Shown one piece after another: positions 1 through 8,609 of a stretch of DNA of 64,000 nt (the stretch's first letter is position 1; each line of letters begins with the position of its first letter). A program made the position numbers and the translations under genes. The DNA is from Thermomicrobium sp. 4228-Ro (GTDB lineage Bacteria; Chloroflexota; Chloroflexia; Thermomicrobiales; Thermomicrobiaceae): the NCBI RefSeq assembly GCF_026241205.1, contig NZ_JAPFQM010000006.1:1-64000 (forward strand), given 5' to 3'. The notes beneath the pieces are model-generated. The model had not been told where the DNA came from. It did not search any database and saw nothing but the letters and a program-made list of their open reading frames with translations.

Positions 1-1
1 G

Positions 2-283
2 GCGATGCACCAGGTGCCCAAGTATCCCGGCTCCGAGCCGGGCGAGCTCTCGCCGCTCGCCACCCAGGTCCAGAACGGGGGTACCATCAGCTTCGCCACG
101 CCCGACCCCGCCGACAAGGTACTCGACTTCTACCGCACGGCGCTCCAACAGCTCGGCTGGACGCTCCAGCCATCGCCCAAGAGTTCGGTGGCGGCCAAGC
201 GCGGCGATGCTGCCCTCACGGTCGTCGTCAAGGGGGGCGAGCAGGGAACCACCGTGCTCCTCATGCTGACCGACGCCGTCTGA
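2..283 (+). CDS. Hypothetical protein, C-terminal part (5' end outside window)
   Basis: The reading frame is open from the first bases of the window, so the gene probably begins upstream. The visible 92 or so residues contain an aromatic-rich stretch (VLDFYRTALQQLGW) of the kind seen in small secreted alpha/beta proteins and lipoproteins, followed by a beta-strand-rich end (LTVVVKGGEQGTTVLLML). No catalytic motif is visible and no function is assigned. It converges on the Uma2-like gene and the two coding ends overlap by 23 nt. Confidence 0.55.
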   Translation, partial: AMHQVPKYPGSEPGELSPLATQVQNGGTISFATPDPADKVLDFYRTALQQLGWTLQPSPKSSVAAKRGDAALTVVVKGGEQGTTVLLMLTDAV

Positions 284-719
284 ACGGCACCCGCTCGTCG
301 CCGCCGAGCCGGACGAGCGGTCGTCCGCCCGGTTGCGCGAAGAGCACCGCCAGGTCGATGCCCCAGTCCGGCCACCAGGGCTCCAGCGGGACCCGGCTCG
401 GTGCGCCGTACCAGAGCGGGGATCCCTCAGCCCGGTGCACGGTCACCGCCCGGGCAGATGGATCGAGCAGCCAGACCCGCTCGACCCCGGTTCCCAGCCA
501 GCGGTCGACCTGCCGCACGTGGTCGCGCGCTCCTGCGGTGACGAGCTGCGCGATCAGGACGGGCAAAGGGCGGCTGTCACCTTCCGGCGCGGCACGAACC
601 TCGAGCCGGTCTCGCCCGACGCGGGTGACCGCGAGCGGACGGGCCGCCAGCGAGAGGAACTGCTCCAGAGCTGCAGCCAGTGCATCGAGCGGCTGCGCTG
701 CAGTCTTCGGTGCGTCCAC
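261..719 (-). CDS. Uma2-like (DUF820) domain protein
   Basis: This 152-residue protein carries the sequence GVERVWLLDP followed by a short strand (ARAVTVHR), which matches the end of the Uma2/DUF820 restriction-endonuclease-like fold, usually written G-V-x-E-x-W-x-x-D-P. The N-terminal half is divergent and the family's catalytic Asp and Glu/Lys residues are not obvious, so nuclease activity is doubtful. The start is a GTG preceded by a strong AAGGAGG site about 5 nt upstream. Uma2 proteins are usually standalone and of unknown cellular role, often in multiple copies per genome. Confidence 0.6.
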   Translation of the reverse strand: MDAPKTAAQPLDALAAALEQFLSLAARPLAVTRVGRDRLEVRAAPEGDSRPLPVLIAQLVTAGARDHVRQVDRWLGTGVERVWLLDPSARAVTVHRAEGSPLWYGAPSRVPLEPWWPDWGIDLAVLFAQPGGRPLVRLGGDERVPFRRRRSA

Positions 720-1081
720 CGCACCTCCTTGTGACGCTGGCGCACTGGAACCACCGCTGCCCCGACCGGTCGCTGCTCCGGCCCCTGCTCCAGCCAGCGG
801 GGTACCGGCGCTCCTGCCGGCTCGATCGCTGCGCTGGCCTGTCCGCCAGACTGGTCAGGCTCCGTTTCGCGTCGAGGCTTCCCGACCCGCCAGCCGACGA
901 GCCTCCGAGCGAGCCGTTCCTCGACGTCCCGGTCGAGTCCATGCGCGGTGCCCGGGTGCCCATATCTCCGCAGGGCGAATGCCAGGAGTACGCGCACGTC
1001 ACCCGTCGTCTCCCACCACCAAGGATCGTCCTGCAGCGGTGTCGGGAGGACGCGCCCGTTCCGGTCTCGCATCGGTCGCAC
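554..1081 (-). CDS. Hypothetical protein, doubtful or frameshifted
   Basis: The first 110 or so residues (positions about 1081 down to 750) have plausible protein-like composition, including a WWWETTGDVRVLLAFALRRYG segment read in two parts (WWWETTGD, VRVLLAFALRR). The remainder runs out of frame over the Uma2-like gene and becomes Arg/Ser-rich. No family is recognised. The ORF may be a real small gene whose true end is obscured by a frameshift just before the downstream GTG, or it may be non-coding. No clear ribosome binding site precedes either possible ATG (1081 or 1072). Confidence 0.25.
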   Translation of the reverse strand: MRPMRDRNGRVLPTPLQDDPWWWETTGDVRVLLAFALRRYGHPGTAHGLDRDVEERLARRLVGWRVGKPRRETEPDQSGGQASAAIEPAGAPVPRWLEQGPEQRPVGAAVVPVRQRHKEVRWTHRRLQRSRSMHWLQLWSSSSRWRPVRSRSPASGETGSRFVPRRKVTAALCPS

Positions 1082-1170
1082 CGGTCACCCCCCACTCGTG
1101 CGCCAGTTCTCCGTCCGGAACCGCTTCGCCGGATCGGACAGTGCCGCTTGCCGGCCCGGTCGTGTACCGC

Positions 1171-1210
1171 TATTCTAACCGGGAAATCGGTCTGCTCGCG
1201 AGGTCGCGAG
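1171..1210 (+). promoter_or_regulatory. Candidate promoter and operator of the csx1-like gene
   Basis: A -10-like TATTCT lies at 1171-1176. It is followed at 1195-1210 by an inverted repeat with 7-nt arms, CTCGCGA and TCGCGAG, around a GG centre. The gene begins at 1269. No good -35 hexamer was found. The inverted repeat could be a repressor site covering the start region. Confidence 0.3.
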
Positions 1211-1268
1211 TCCGTAGGAGCCAGCAGGCTCGCTGGAGCAAACGTGCTTCGGGAGGGAGGAGGCCCTC

Positions 1269-2477
1269 ATGCATCTCGTCACCTTCCTCGGTACCGGCCA
1301 CTACCGGACGGTGACCTACGTCTGGGATGACGGTCGCGAGGTGCGCCGCTCCACCACGCACCTCTTCCCGTTGGCGCTCGCTGCCTGGCTCGATCCCGAG
1401 CGGGTACTCGTGCTCCTCACGGCCGAAGCCGAGCGCGGGCCGCACTGGCAAACGCTCCGCAGCCAGCTGGGCAGTCGGGTCGAACCGGTACCCATCCCGC
1501 CTGGCCGGAGCGAAGCGGAACTGTGGGAAATCTTCGACCGTCTGGCCGGAGCCCTCCCGGAAGGGAGCAGCCTCGTCATCGACGTGACCCACGGCTTCCG
1601 CTCCCTGCCGCTGTTCGCCGCCGTCGCTGCTGTCCTCCTGCGCGACCTCCGTAACGTGACCCTCGAGCGCATCGTCTACGGTGCCTACGAGGCACGCGAC
1701 CCGGAAGAGCACGAGGCACCGGTCTTCGACCTCACGCCGCTCCTCGACCTGGTCGGCTGGCTGAGCGGGATCGAAGCGCTCGAGCGCTCCGGCGACGGCC
1801 GCCTCCTCGCCCAACGCTTGCGCGAGACGCAGGCGTCAGCCTGGCGCCGAGGGCGCCATGAGTTACCGCGTCAGCTCCAAGCCGTCGGCACAGCGCTCGA
1901 GGCCTGGAGCGAGGCGATCCGCCTCAACCGGCCTGTCGAAGCCGCTGGAGCAGCACACCTGCTCGGAGAACGCCTCGGTCGCGCTCGCGAGGAACTGGCT
2001 CGCTGGGCTCCACCGTTCGCCCTCCTCGCCGACCGTCTCGCTGCGGACGTTGCCGCCCTGGCGCACCCCGACCCGGAGACGCTCGATCGCGGCCACCTGC
2101 AGGCCCAGCTGGCGGTCATCCGCTACGCCCTCGAGAAGGGACTGGTGCTCCAAGCGGTCACCATGGCTCGCGAATGGCTCGTCAGCTGGTTCATCTGGTC
2201 GTTCATGCCCGAGATGCGCACACACTGGCGTCAGAGAGCGGCGCGCGAGCAGGCCGAGCGGATCCTGGGCGAACTCGGCTCCGCAGCCAGACAGGGCTCG
2301 CGCCTGGCTGCCCACCACCCCCACTGGGACATCGGCGATCTCTGGAACCAGCTGGGGCAGCTCCGGAACGACCTCGCCCACTGCGGCATGCGTACCGACG
2401 CGGTCGATCGCACGAGTATCCCCACACGCTCGCGGCAGCTGGTCGACAGACTGCAACGCCTGCTCGATTCACACTGA
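1269..2477 (+). CDS. Csx1/Csx2-type CARF-HEPN protein (type III CRISPR ancillary RNase)
   Basis: This 402-residue protein begins with a Rossmann-like CARF domain. The family hallmark THGFRSLP is at residues 107-114 (within VIDVTHGFRSLPLF), and the N-terminal strand and glycine loop VTFLGTGHY is typical of the TM1812 (Csx2) group. The C-terminal helical part carries R366-N-D-L-A-H371, the R-x4-H catalytic motif of HEPN ribonucleases. Family knowledge: CARF domains bind cyclic oligoadenylate made by Cas10 in type III interference and switch on HEPN RNase cleavage. No cas gene and no CRISPR array occurs in the 64 kb, so here it is an orphan. The ATG is preceded by GGAGGAGG. Confidence 0.85.
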   Translation: MHLVTFLGTGHYRTVTYVWDDGREVRRSTTHLFPLALAAWLDPERVLVLLTAEAERGPHWQTLRSQLGSRVEPVPIPPGRSEAELWEIFDRLAGALPEGSSLVIDVTHGFRSLPLFAAVAAVLLRDLRNVTLERIVYGAYEARDPEEHEAPVFDLTPLLDLVGWLSGIEALERSGDGRLLAQRLRETQASAWRRGRHELPRQLQAVGTALEAWSEAIRLNRPVEAAGAAHLLGERLGRAREELARWAPPFALLADRLAADVAALAHPDPETLDRGHLQAQLAVIRYALEKGLVLQAVTMAREWLVSWFIWSFMPEMRTHWRQRAAREQAERILGELGSAARQGSRLAAHHPHWDIGDLWNQLGQLRNDLAHCGMRTDAVDRTSIPTRSRQLVDRLQRLLDSH

Positions 2478-2650
2478 GGAGAACCTCACGCGCCGTCACG
2501 TCGATGTCCACTCCATGCCGGTACCGCCGGGGCACACCTGTTCCCACGCCCACCCGTGGTCACCGGAGGCGAACTGGCACTGGCCACGCATGCCTGTTGG
2601 GGTAGAGTCTCTGTAGTGCAGCGGCCTCACTGTCCGATGCGAGGTGATCA

Positions 2651-3259
2651 GTGCTCCGCCTGGCTGAGTTCGGCTTCGATGCAACGCTCCTGGCCGGTAC
2701 GGCGACAGCCGGCTGGTTCGTCCCTCGGCACGCGTGTCGCTGGCTCGTCGCGGCTACCGTCAGCCTGGTCGCACTCGTGACCGGCGCACTGCTCGAGGTT
2801 CGCCTCTATCCCTGGACGGACGTGCTCGTCTTTGTCTTCGCACTGTCCAGCGGAGGCATGCTCGCCTCGCTCGTTCCAGCACGCCCCATGCCACTGGGAC
2901 TCGTCCTGGCCACCCTGTCGGCCATCGACATCGGGCTCTTTCTGCTGCCCGCTCCGAGTGCAGCGGACAGTCCGGCACACCTGCCCACGGCGTTTTTCTA
3001 CGGCAATGTCGTGCTCCTATTGCCGCACGGGCGGCGCTTCGTGCTCGGCGCGCTCGACCTCCTCCTCGCCGTCGCGCTCGCAGCCCACGCGAAGCGGCGC
3101 GCGCTTCCCGTCCTCGCCGGAACCATCCCCCCGTTGCTCGGTCTCGCGCTCGCCTTCGCCGTCCTCACCCTGCACCCGACCCCGGGCCTGCCCCTGATCC
3201 CGTTCTTCTCCGCCGGTTGGTTGGCAGTGGAGATCGGCTACCGTCTCCTCGCTCGGTAG
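2651..3259 (+). CDS. Hypothetical multi-pass membrane protein
   Basis: This 202-residue protein has about six hydrophobic segments (near residues 10-25, 33-50, 57-75, 82-100, 113-140 and 150-170), separated by short Arg-containing loops. No family motif is recognised. The start is a GTG with GAGGTGATCA immediately upstream as the ribosome binding site. It stands alone between the csx1-like gene and the M48 peptidase ORF, about 170 nt after the former, so shared transcription is possible but not shown. Confidence 0.65.
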   Translation: MLRLAEFGFDATLLAGTATAGWFVPRHACRWLVAATVSLVALVTGALLEVRLYPWTDVLVFVFALSSGGMLASLVPARPMPLGLVLATLSAIDIGLFLLPAPSAADSPAHLPTAFFYGNVVLLLPHGRRFVLGALDLLLAVALAAHAKRRALPVLAGTIPPLLGLALAFAVLTLHPTPGLPLIPFFSAGWLAVEIGYRLLAR

Positions 3260-3459
3260 CCCCACTGGAACCGCTTCCCATGCGCTGAGTTCCGGATCTC
3301 TCGCGGGCTCCCGAGCGTTCCGCAACACGCGCCTCCGGCTTCCCCTCGAGACGAACAGATCGCTGCACCCGCTCGATCCGCGGGAATACCTGTATTCCCA
3401 CCGGTCGTCGAGACTACGAGGGAGGCTGGTCAGTCGTTGGTTGCACGAGGAGAGGGCAG

Positions 3460-6237
3460 ATGGCAGAACACCCGCAGGCTACGGTGGGACAGAACGGCAG
3501 TCGTCTCGGGGTCATCCTCGTCGTCCTGTTGCTCCCCGCCCTGGTCTGGCTGAGCGGCTCCTGCGTGCGGAGCCAGTTGAACGATCGGATCTACGACCTC
3601 GCCGTGAGCGAACTCGGCCCCTCGCGTGCGAACGTGCTCCGAGACCACCTGCGCCTGGAGTTCCTCTGTCAGCGACCCGGGTTCGCCGAGCGAACGGAGT
3701 GCGTCGAGTTCCAAGCGGCCGGTTGGCTCCAGACGGGTGGCATCCTGACCGGCCTCCTCGGCCTCGGTCTGCTCGGTTTCGTCGCCCATCGGGCCAGCCA
3801 GGCGCAGCAGTCGCGCGAGCGCCTCCCAGCGCTGTTCCGGCAGGCCGTGCGAGCGACCGGCATCGGCGCTGCGCTGCTCGGCCTCGCGCTCTCCGCGCTC
3901 GTCGCCGGGAGCATCGCGCTCCTGATGATCGTCTTTCTCGAGTCGATCTGGCCTGGTTTTCTCCTGGTCGTGCTCCTCCTGGGAGCCTACGCGGCGTTGC
4001 GGACAGCGGCGACAGCCCTGGCCTGGGGCAAGCCGCTGGAGCAGCGGGAGATCGCTGTGCCGCTCAGCCGTGCCCGAGCGCCCGCGCTCTGGCGACTCAT
4101 CGACGAGGTCGCGCGCACCGTCGGGACCACGCCCCCGGACAACCTCGTCCTCACCCCCGAGCCCAACTGCTACGCGGTCGAGGTACCAGTCGTCCTGCCG
4201 GACCAGCGAGTCTCGGGTCGCACGCTCTGCCTCTCCCTACCGCTGCTGCACCTCTGGGACGAGCGCGAGCTGCGCGCGGTGGTCGCGCACGAGCTGGCCC
4301 ACTTCCACGGCGAAGACACGCGCTACTCGCGGGAATTCGCGCCCGCGCTCCGCGCCGCGGCCGAGGCGCTCGAAAGACTCCGTGCCACACTCGACCGCGA
4401 CGCCCGCGCTGTCGCCGTCCTCCCCCTCGTGCCGATCTTCGGTTTCACGGTGGAGCGGTTCACGCTCGCGACCGCAGCCCACTCCCGGGAGCGCGAGTTC
4501 GCTGCCGACCGTGCGGCCGCGCGCGTCGCGGGGCCGCTCGCGTTCGCGACTGCGCTGCTCAAGGTCGCGGTCGCAGCTCCGGCGTGGGTGGTCTATCTCC
4601 AGCGAGCGACGGAGAAGGACGGCCAGAGCCCACCCCCGGTCGGCGCAGCGGTCGCCTGGCTGGCCGCGCAGGCGCTGCTCGCGACCGAGCCGCCGGACTG
4701 GCTCACCCGCGAGCGGACCGCGCATCCGGTCGATACCCATCCCCCGTTGCCGGTACGGTTGGAAGCGCTCGGCATCGACCTCGCCGAGGCCTGGAGCGCG
4801 GCGGTACCCCCGGCGGTGCCAGCTGTCGAGCTCCTCGAGCACCCCGAGGCGATCGATCGCGACCTGACCAGCCTGGTCGAAACGGTCTCAGCGCTGCTCC
4901 GCGACGTACGCCAGGCGTCACGACGGTCCGGCACGGGGCGAGCACGCGAAAGTGACAGAAGGACGATACTCGTCTGCTGCACCGATCGCCAGTCGCTCGA
5001 TAGACGCCCGCACCGACTCGGCAGGTTTCCCACACCGCGCCCTCTGGAACTGCCGGGTACGGTCCCGGCAGCCCGCTCGGGGACGCGCTGCACCGTGAGG
5101 GTCGCGCACACGCAGTCTGGAGGCAACCACCATCCGCGCGAGAACTCGAGAACGAGCGCATCGGAGGGACACGCCCTGGCGTTTACCCGAGTCGGTGGCT
5201 CCCTCGCGCCGAGCGATGGGGCCCTGGCTGGCTTCACTGTCCGAGCGTCATGCGGGCATGAGAGAAGGAGGAAGCGTTGCACGATGTCGTCCGCACCGAC
5301 GCGCCCAGGTCTACTCGATGAAATCGCGAGCGCTCTGCCGGTTACCCGTGCGCAGGCACCTGCGCTCTGGCGGATCGTCGAGGAGGTCGCGGACCAGCTG
5401 GGCACCGCGCCCCCCGACAACCTGCTGCTCACGCTCGGTCCGTTGTGTTTCGGGACCGAATCTCCTGTTCGCCTGGCCGACGCGACGGTCACCGGTCGGA
5501 CGCTCGGGCTCTCGCTGGTCCTGCTCTATCTCCTCGACGTGGACGAGTTGCGGGCGGTCATCGCCCACGAACTCGACCACTTTCGCCGCCAGGACACGCG
5601 CCCCAAACGGCTCCAAACGCTTTTCACCGACTTCGCCGCTCGAACGCTACTGGTCGTCGCGACCGTCACCGCGCGCCTCCCCGATCCGATCTGCGCGCTA
5701 CTCCGGCCGCTGGTGCGGTTCGGGCTCGCTCGCTTCGCGTTCTGGCAGCGAGCCAAGATGGTCGAACGAGAACTCCTCGCCGACCGAGCCGCGGCCGACC
5801 TCGCTGGCACAGCCGCTTGGGCCTCTTCGCTGGTCAAGGCAGACCTCGTCACTGCCGTCTGGTCCGTCATCGAAGATGAGCTCCTGCAGGACCGCGCGAA
5901 GGGTGCGGTTCCCCTCGGAGCCGTCGTGGCTCTCACGGTGCGGGAATTCTTCTCCGGAAGCGATCTTCCCGACTGGATCGGACGTTCGGATCAGTCTTCC
6001 GAATGGTGGACGCACCCACACATGGTCGAACGCCTCGCTGCGCGAGGGTGCGATCTCCCAACGGCCTGGGCACTCACCCGATCCACCAAGAAGTCAGCAG
6101 CGAAACAGCTGCTCGAGGACCCGAAAGCGCTGGACATCCAGTTGACCGACCGGCTCGCGCGACGGCGGGCGTCGGCATCGAGCGAGGCGAGCGCACCGCC
6201 TCCATCGACCAGCGACGGTCACGAGACTGCCGGCTGA
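3460..6237 (+). CDS. Double M48-type metallopeptidase ORF (possible fusion of two genes)
   Basis: This 925-codon frame holds two M48-like zinc peptidase domains. The first half has a membrane segment at residues 15-33, another at 93-110 and two more at 133-180, then HELAH at 277-281 and a downstream REREFAADR helix carrying the third zinc ligand. The second half (from about residue 609) has its own HELDH and VERELLADR. The 120 residues between them (genomic about 4918-5283) are Arg/Ser/Thr-rich and look like untranslated spacer, and an internal ATG at 5284 has a good ribosome binding site. Either two tandem duplicated genes lost an intervening stop, or the stop lies in another frame through a frameshift near 4950. 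M48 proteases usually act in membrane protein quality control. Confidence 0.7.
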   Translation: MAEHPQATVGQNGSRLGVILVVLLLPALVWLSGSCVRSQLNDRIYDLAVSELGPSRANVLRDHLRLEFLCQRPGFAERTECVEFQAAGWLQTGGILTGLLGLGLLGFVAHRASQAQQSRERLPALFRQAVRATGIGAALLGLALSALVAGSIALLMIVFLESIWPGFLLVVLLLGAYAALRTAATALAWGKPLEQREIAVPLSRARAPALWRLIDEVARTVGTTPPDNLVLTPEPNCYAVEVPVVLPDQRVSGRTLCLSLPLLHLWDERELRAVVAHELAHFHGEDTRYSREFAPALRAAAEALERLRATLDRDARAVAVLPLVPIFGFTVERFTLATAAHSREREFAADRAAARVAGPLAFATALLKVAVAAPAWVVYLQRATEKDGQSPPPVGAAVAWLAAQALLATEPPDWLTRERTAHPVDTHPPLPVRLEALGIDLAEAWSAAVPPAVPAVELLEHPEAIDRDLTSLVETVSALLRDVRQASRRSGTGRARESDRRTILVCCTDRQSLDRRPHRLGRFPTPRPLELPGTVPAARSGTRCTVRVAHTQSGGNHHPRENSRTSASEGHALAFTRVGGSLAPSDGALAGFTVRASCGHERRRKRCTMSSAPTRPGLLDEIASALPVTRAQAPALWRIVEEVADQLGTAPPDNLLLTLGPLCFGTESPVRLADATVTGRTLGLSLVLLYLLDVDELRAVIAHELDHFRRQDTRPKRLQTLFTDFAARTLLVVATVTARLPDPICALLRPLVRFGLARFAFWQRAKMVERELLADRAAADLAGTAAWASSLVKADLVTAVWSVIEDELLQDRAKGAVPLGAVVALTVREFFSGSDLPDWIGRSDQSSEWWTHPHMVERLAARGCDLPTAWALTRSTKKSAAKQLLEDPKALDIQLTDRLARRRASASSEASAPPPSTSDGHETAG
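5284..6237 (+). CDS. M48-type metallopeptidase, second copy (preferred separate start)
   Basis: Starting at the internal ATG gives a 317-residue protein. GAAGGAGGA ends 11 nt before the ATG, which supports independent initiation. HELDH is at residues 95-99 and VERELLADR follows about 65 residues later, so all three zinc ligands and the catalytic Glu are present. It aligns by eye with the cytoplasmic half of the upstream copy: both share RAQAPALWR/RARAPALWR, TAPPDNL/TTPPDNL and VTGRTLGLSL/VSGRTLCLSL. It lacks the upstream copy's N-terminal membrane segments. The pair is therefore a tandem duplication. The C-terminus is Ser/Ala-rich. Confidence 0.6.
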   Translation: MSSAPTRPGLLDEIASALPVTRAQAPALWRIVEEVADQLGTAPPDNLLLTLGPLCFGTESPVRLADATVTGRTLGLSLVLLYLLDVDELRAVIAHELDHFRRQDTRPKRLQTLFTDFAARTLLVVATVTARLPDPICALLRPLVRFGLARFAFWQRAKMVERELLADRAAADLAGTAAWASSLVKADLVTAVWSVIEDELLQDRAKGAVPLGAVVALTVREFFSGSDLPDWIGRSDQSSEWWTHPHMVERLAARGCDLPTAWALTRSTKKSAAKQLLEDPKALDIQLTDRLARRRASASSEASAPPPSTSDGHETAG

Positions 6238-6642
6238 CGGCACGGACGCTCCCCGACCGGAGCCGCACCGGAAGGCGAGTGCGCTCCGCCCGATCCCAGG
6301 TCATACGTGACGCATTCTGTCGAATGCTCCGGAATCGATCGCGACACCAGAGCGATCCGTCCACCGCTGTCGGCTGTGGCCACCTGGTCTCCACCCGGCA
6401 GCAGGACTCGAGCGCGGAACATGTAGACACCGTCCGAACCAGCTCGATACCTCGGTGAGGGAGGCGGAACGAGTCCTCCCTCGACTCGGATACGGACGAG
6501 ACTGCATTCACCCGCGCCGCTCTCGACGGAGGTAAGACGTTCCCTACCGTCCCCGCACGTCTGGCTCCTCCACCCCGTGCGATCCGTGTACGACCGTCTT
6601 CGCCTCGAGCTCCTCGCCACACCTGCGTGCGAGAGACCGTAC
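6238..6642. other. Intergenic region with no convincing gene
   Basis: Between two convergent genes. On the minus strand, one frame from about 6560 to 6250 reads like protein in places (VRIRVEGGLVPP, GVYMFRARVLLPGG, GGRIALVSRS) but lacks a supported start because the frame runs back into garR antisense. It could be the remnant of a small secreted protein. No tRNA, CRISPR or terminator was seen. Confidence 0.3.
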
Positions 6643-7533
6643 TCAGGCGACCGACTCGGTGTCACCCGCCAGCGCGCGGTAGACCAGCGCGAGTGCCGAG
6701 TGGTCATGCTCGCCGAGCCCCCGCGCCAACATGCTGTCGAAGAGCGCGGCGACCTGCTGCGTGGCGAGCAGTGGTACCGACTGCTCTCGTGCCAAGTTCT
6801 GCGCGATCCGGAGGTCCTTACGGTGCAAACGTGCCCGGAAGCCCGGCGCGAAAGAGCGCTCGAGCATCCGCTGCCCGTGCACCTCGAGGATCCGGCTGTG
6901 GGCGAACCCACCGAGTAACGCCTGTCGCACCCGCGCTGGATCGACCCCCGCTTTCTCGGCGAGCAGGAGCGCTTCGGCGACCGCCTGGATCGTCAACGCG
7001 ACGACGACCTGGTTGCACGCTTTCGTCACCTGACCGGCCCCAGGACCACCGACATGCACGATGTTCTTCCCCATCGCTTGGAAGATCGGCAAGGCCCGCT
7101 GGAACGCCTGCTCCGACCCGCCGACCATGATCGAAAGCGTCCCCTGCTCCGCCCCGATCTGCCCACCGGAAACTGGGGCGTCGAGCGCCTCCACCCCTCG
7201 CTCGGCGAACGCCGCGTGCAGCTTGTGCGCCACCGAGGGGTCGATCGTCGACATATCGATGAAGAGGCTCCCCGGCTGGATCCCCTCGATCACCCCATTC
7301 GGACCGAGCGCGACTTCCTCGACTTCGGGTGAGTCCGGCAGCATCGTGATCACGACCGTGCTCTGCTCGGCAACCTCCCGTGGCGAGTGCGCCCCCTGCG
7401 CACCCTCTTCGACGAACCGCTCGATCTTGCGCTGGTCACGCGTGTAGACGGTCAAAGAGAATCCCGCGCGCAGGAGATTCCGCGCCATCGGCTGCCCCAT
7501 GATCCCGAGCCCGATGAACCCGATCCGTTCCAT
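6643..7533 (-). CDS. 3-hydroxyisobutyrate / tartronate-semialdehyde reductase family dehydrogenase
   Basis: This 296-residue beta-hydroxyacid dehydrogenase opens with the NAD(P)-binding signature IGFIGLGIMGQPMARNL. It has the substrate-site segment DAPVSGGQIGAEQGTL and a GAGQVTKACNQ stretch whose Lys is the general acid in this family. Family members reduce tartronate semialdehyde to glycerate (GarR/GlxR) or oxidise 3-hydroxyisobutyrate (MmsB); the sequence alone does not decide which. The ATG at 7533 starts directly at the dinucleotide-binding strand. The frame is open 28 codons further upstream but that extension does not resemble the family. It is transcribed alone, facing the M48 genes. 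Confidence 0.85.
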   Translation of the reverse strand: MERIGFIGLGIMGQPMARNLLRAGFSLTVYTRDQRKIERFVEEGAQGAHSPREVAEQSTVVITMLPDSPEVEEVALGPNGVIEGIQPGSLFIDMSTIDPSVAHKLHAAFAERGVEALDAPVSGGQIGAEQGTLSIMVGGSEQAFQRALPIFQAMGKNIVHVGGPGAGQVTKACNQVVVALTIQAVAEALLLAEKAGVDPARVRQALLGGFAHSRILEVHGQRMLERSFAPGFRARLHRKDLRIAQNLAREQSVPLLATQQVAALFDSMLARGLGEHDHSALALVYRALAGDTESVA

Positions 7534-7874
7534 GACGACCCACCCTTCACTCTCCGTGCACCGCAGGTTGCGGACTCCGACCCGTACCTTGCTACCGCAC
7601 GCTACGGAAACGCGCAAGCCGTGCCGGCTCTCGCCTACGAACGCGAGTGCGACGCTCGCCTACCTCGTGGAGCGACGGCCCCGGCTCGTCTCATGACGAG
7701 CTGGTCACCCGGAACCAGGCGTTCCGGATCGTCAGGGATGACGAGCCCGCGATGGAGCGAACCACAATGCTCGTCCTGGTTGACTCACGGGGACGTAGCG
7801 GAACGAACGAGTCGAGTACCCATCGTCCGTCGGTGAGCACGGCCAGTCGACTGATCGCGAGGTAACGACGTGGC
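7534..7874. other. Intergenic region with no convincing gene
   Basis: This gap lies between the start of the reductase and the end of the amino acid binding-protein remnant, both on the minus strand. An 88-codon minus-strand frame covers part of it (7691-7957) but overlaps the remnant gene and has Ser/Arg-rich, unconvincing composition. No hairpin terminator or RNA gene was seen. Confidence 0.3.
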
Positions 7875-8609
7875 TCAAGACGGCTGCGCCACCCGGTCGG
7901 GGACATCCGGGAACGAGGCGATGACGCGGTTACCGAACTCGTTCTGCACTCGCTCAACTCGTCGGATGAACACCGTCAGAATCGGTCCCTGGGTTTCCGG
8001 GTCCATCCGGTAGCGGCCGGTCGCGCCTTGGAAGTCGATCGCCCGGAGCGCTTCGAGGAACGCGTCGCGCGAAGAGTCACCCGAGAGGCGCGACAGCGCT
8101 TCCTCCAGCACCCGCGCGAAGATGCACCCGTTGTACGCCGTCACACCGGGCCAGGCATCGTACTGTTGGCGGTAGGCCGAGACGAAGTTCTGTATCTCGA
8201 CCGTCTGCACGAACGGCGAGGAGTGGAACGAGGTGACGATCCCTTCCGCTGCCTCGCCCATCTCCGGGAGAACCGGTTCATCGGTGACCCACCCCGAGCC
8301 GATCAGCGGGATCTGCCCCTCGAACCCGAAGTCTTCCCATTGCGTCACGAAGCGCGACGCGTCGGCTCCCGCGAACCATGCCCAGACGGCATCAGCCGAG
8401 TACCCAGCGAGCTGCTGGAAATAGGGCGCGAAGTCCACCGTGTCCAGCGGCGCGTAGAGTTCCCCGACGATCTCACCACTCAGCTCGCGGAAGCGCTTCA
8501 TGAGCCCGGACGCGTGTTCCCGGCCACCCGCATGATCCGTCGCCAGTACGACGACGCGGCGGTATCCCGATGTCGAATAGGCATAGTCACCCATCGGATA
8601 GTTGAGAGA
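7875..8609 (-). pseudogene. Branched-chain amino acid ABC transporter substrate-binding protein, 5'-truncated
   Basis: About 240 residues match the second half of a Leu/Ile/Val-type periplasmic binding protein: GYRRVVVLATDHAGGREHASGLM, read as two pieces GYRRVVVLATDHAGG and REHASGLMKRF, then ADAVWAWFAGADASRFVTQW and a GVTAYNGCIFARVLEEAL helix. Intact family members are about 380-430 residues with a signal peptide; here homology stops abruptly at about 8600-8609, where the frame meets a TAA at 8610-8612. The ATG at 8594 is probably fortuitous. Immediately beyond lies a similarly beheaded chemotaxis receptor on the other strand. No permease or ATPase gene of the system is nearby. Confidence 0.8.

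Noticed and set aside
6219-6911. A 230-codon minus-strand ORF between the M48 genes and the reductase
   Set aside because: Most of it is antisense-frame sequence over the reductase gene. A short protein-like part (about 6250-6560) lacks a start codon with a ribosome binding site.
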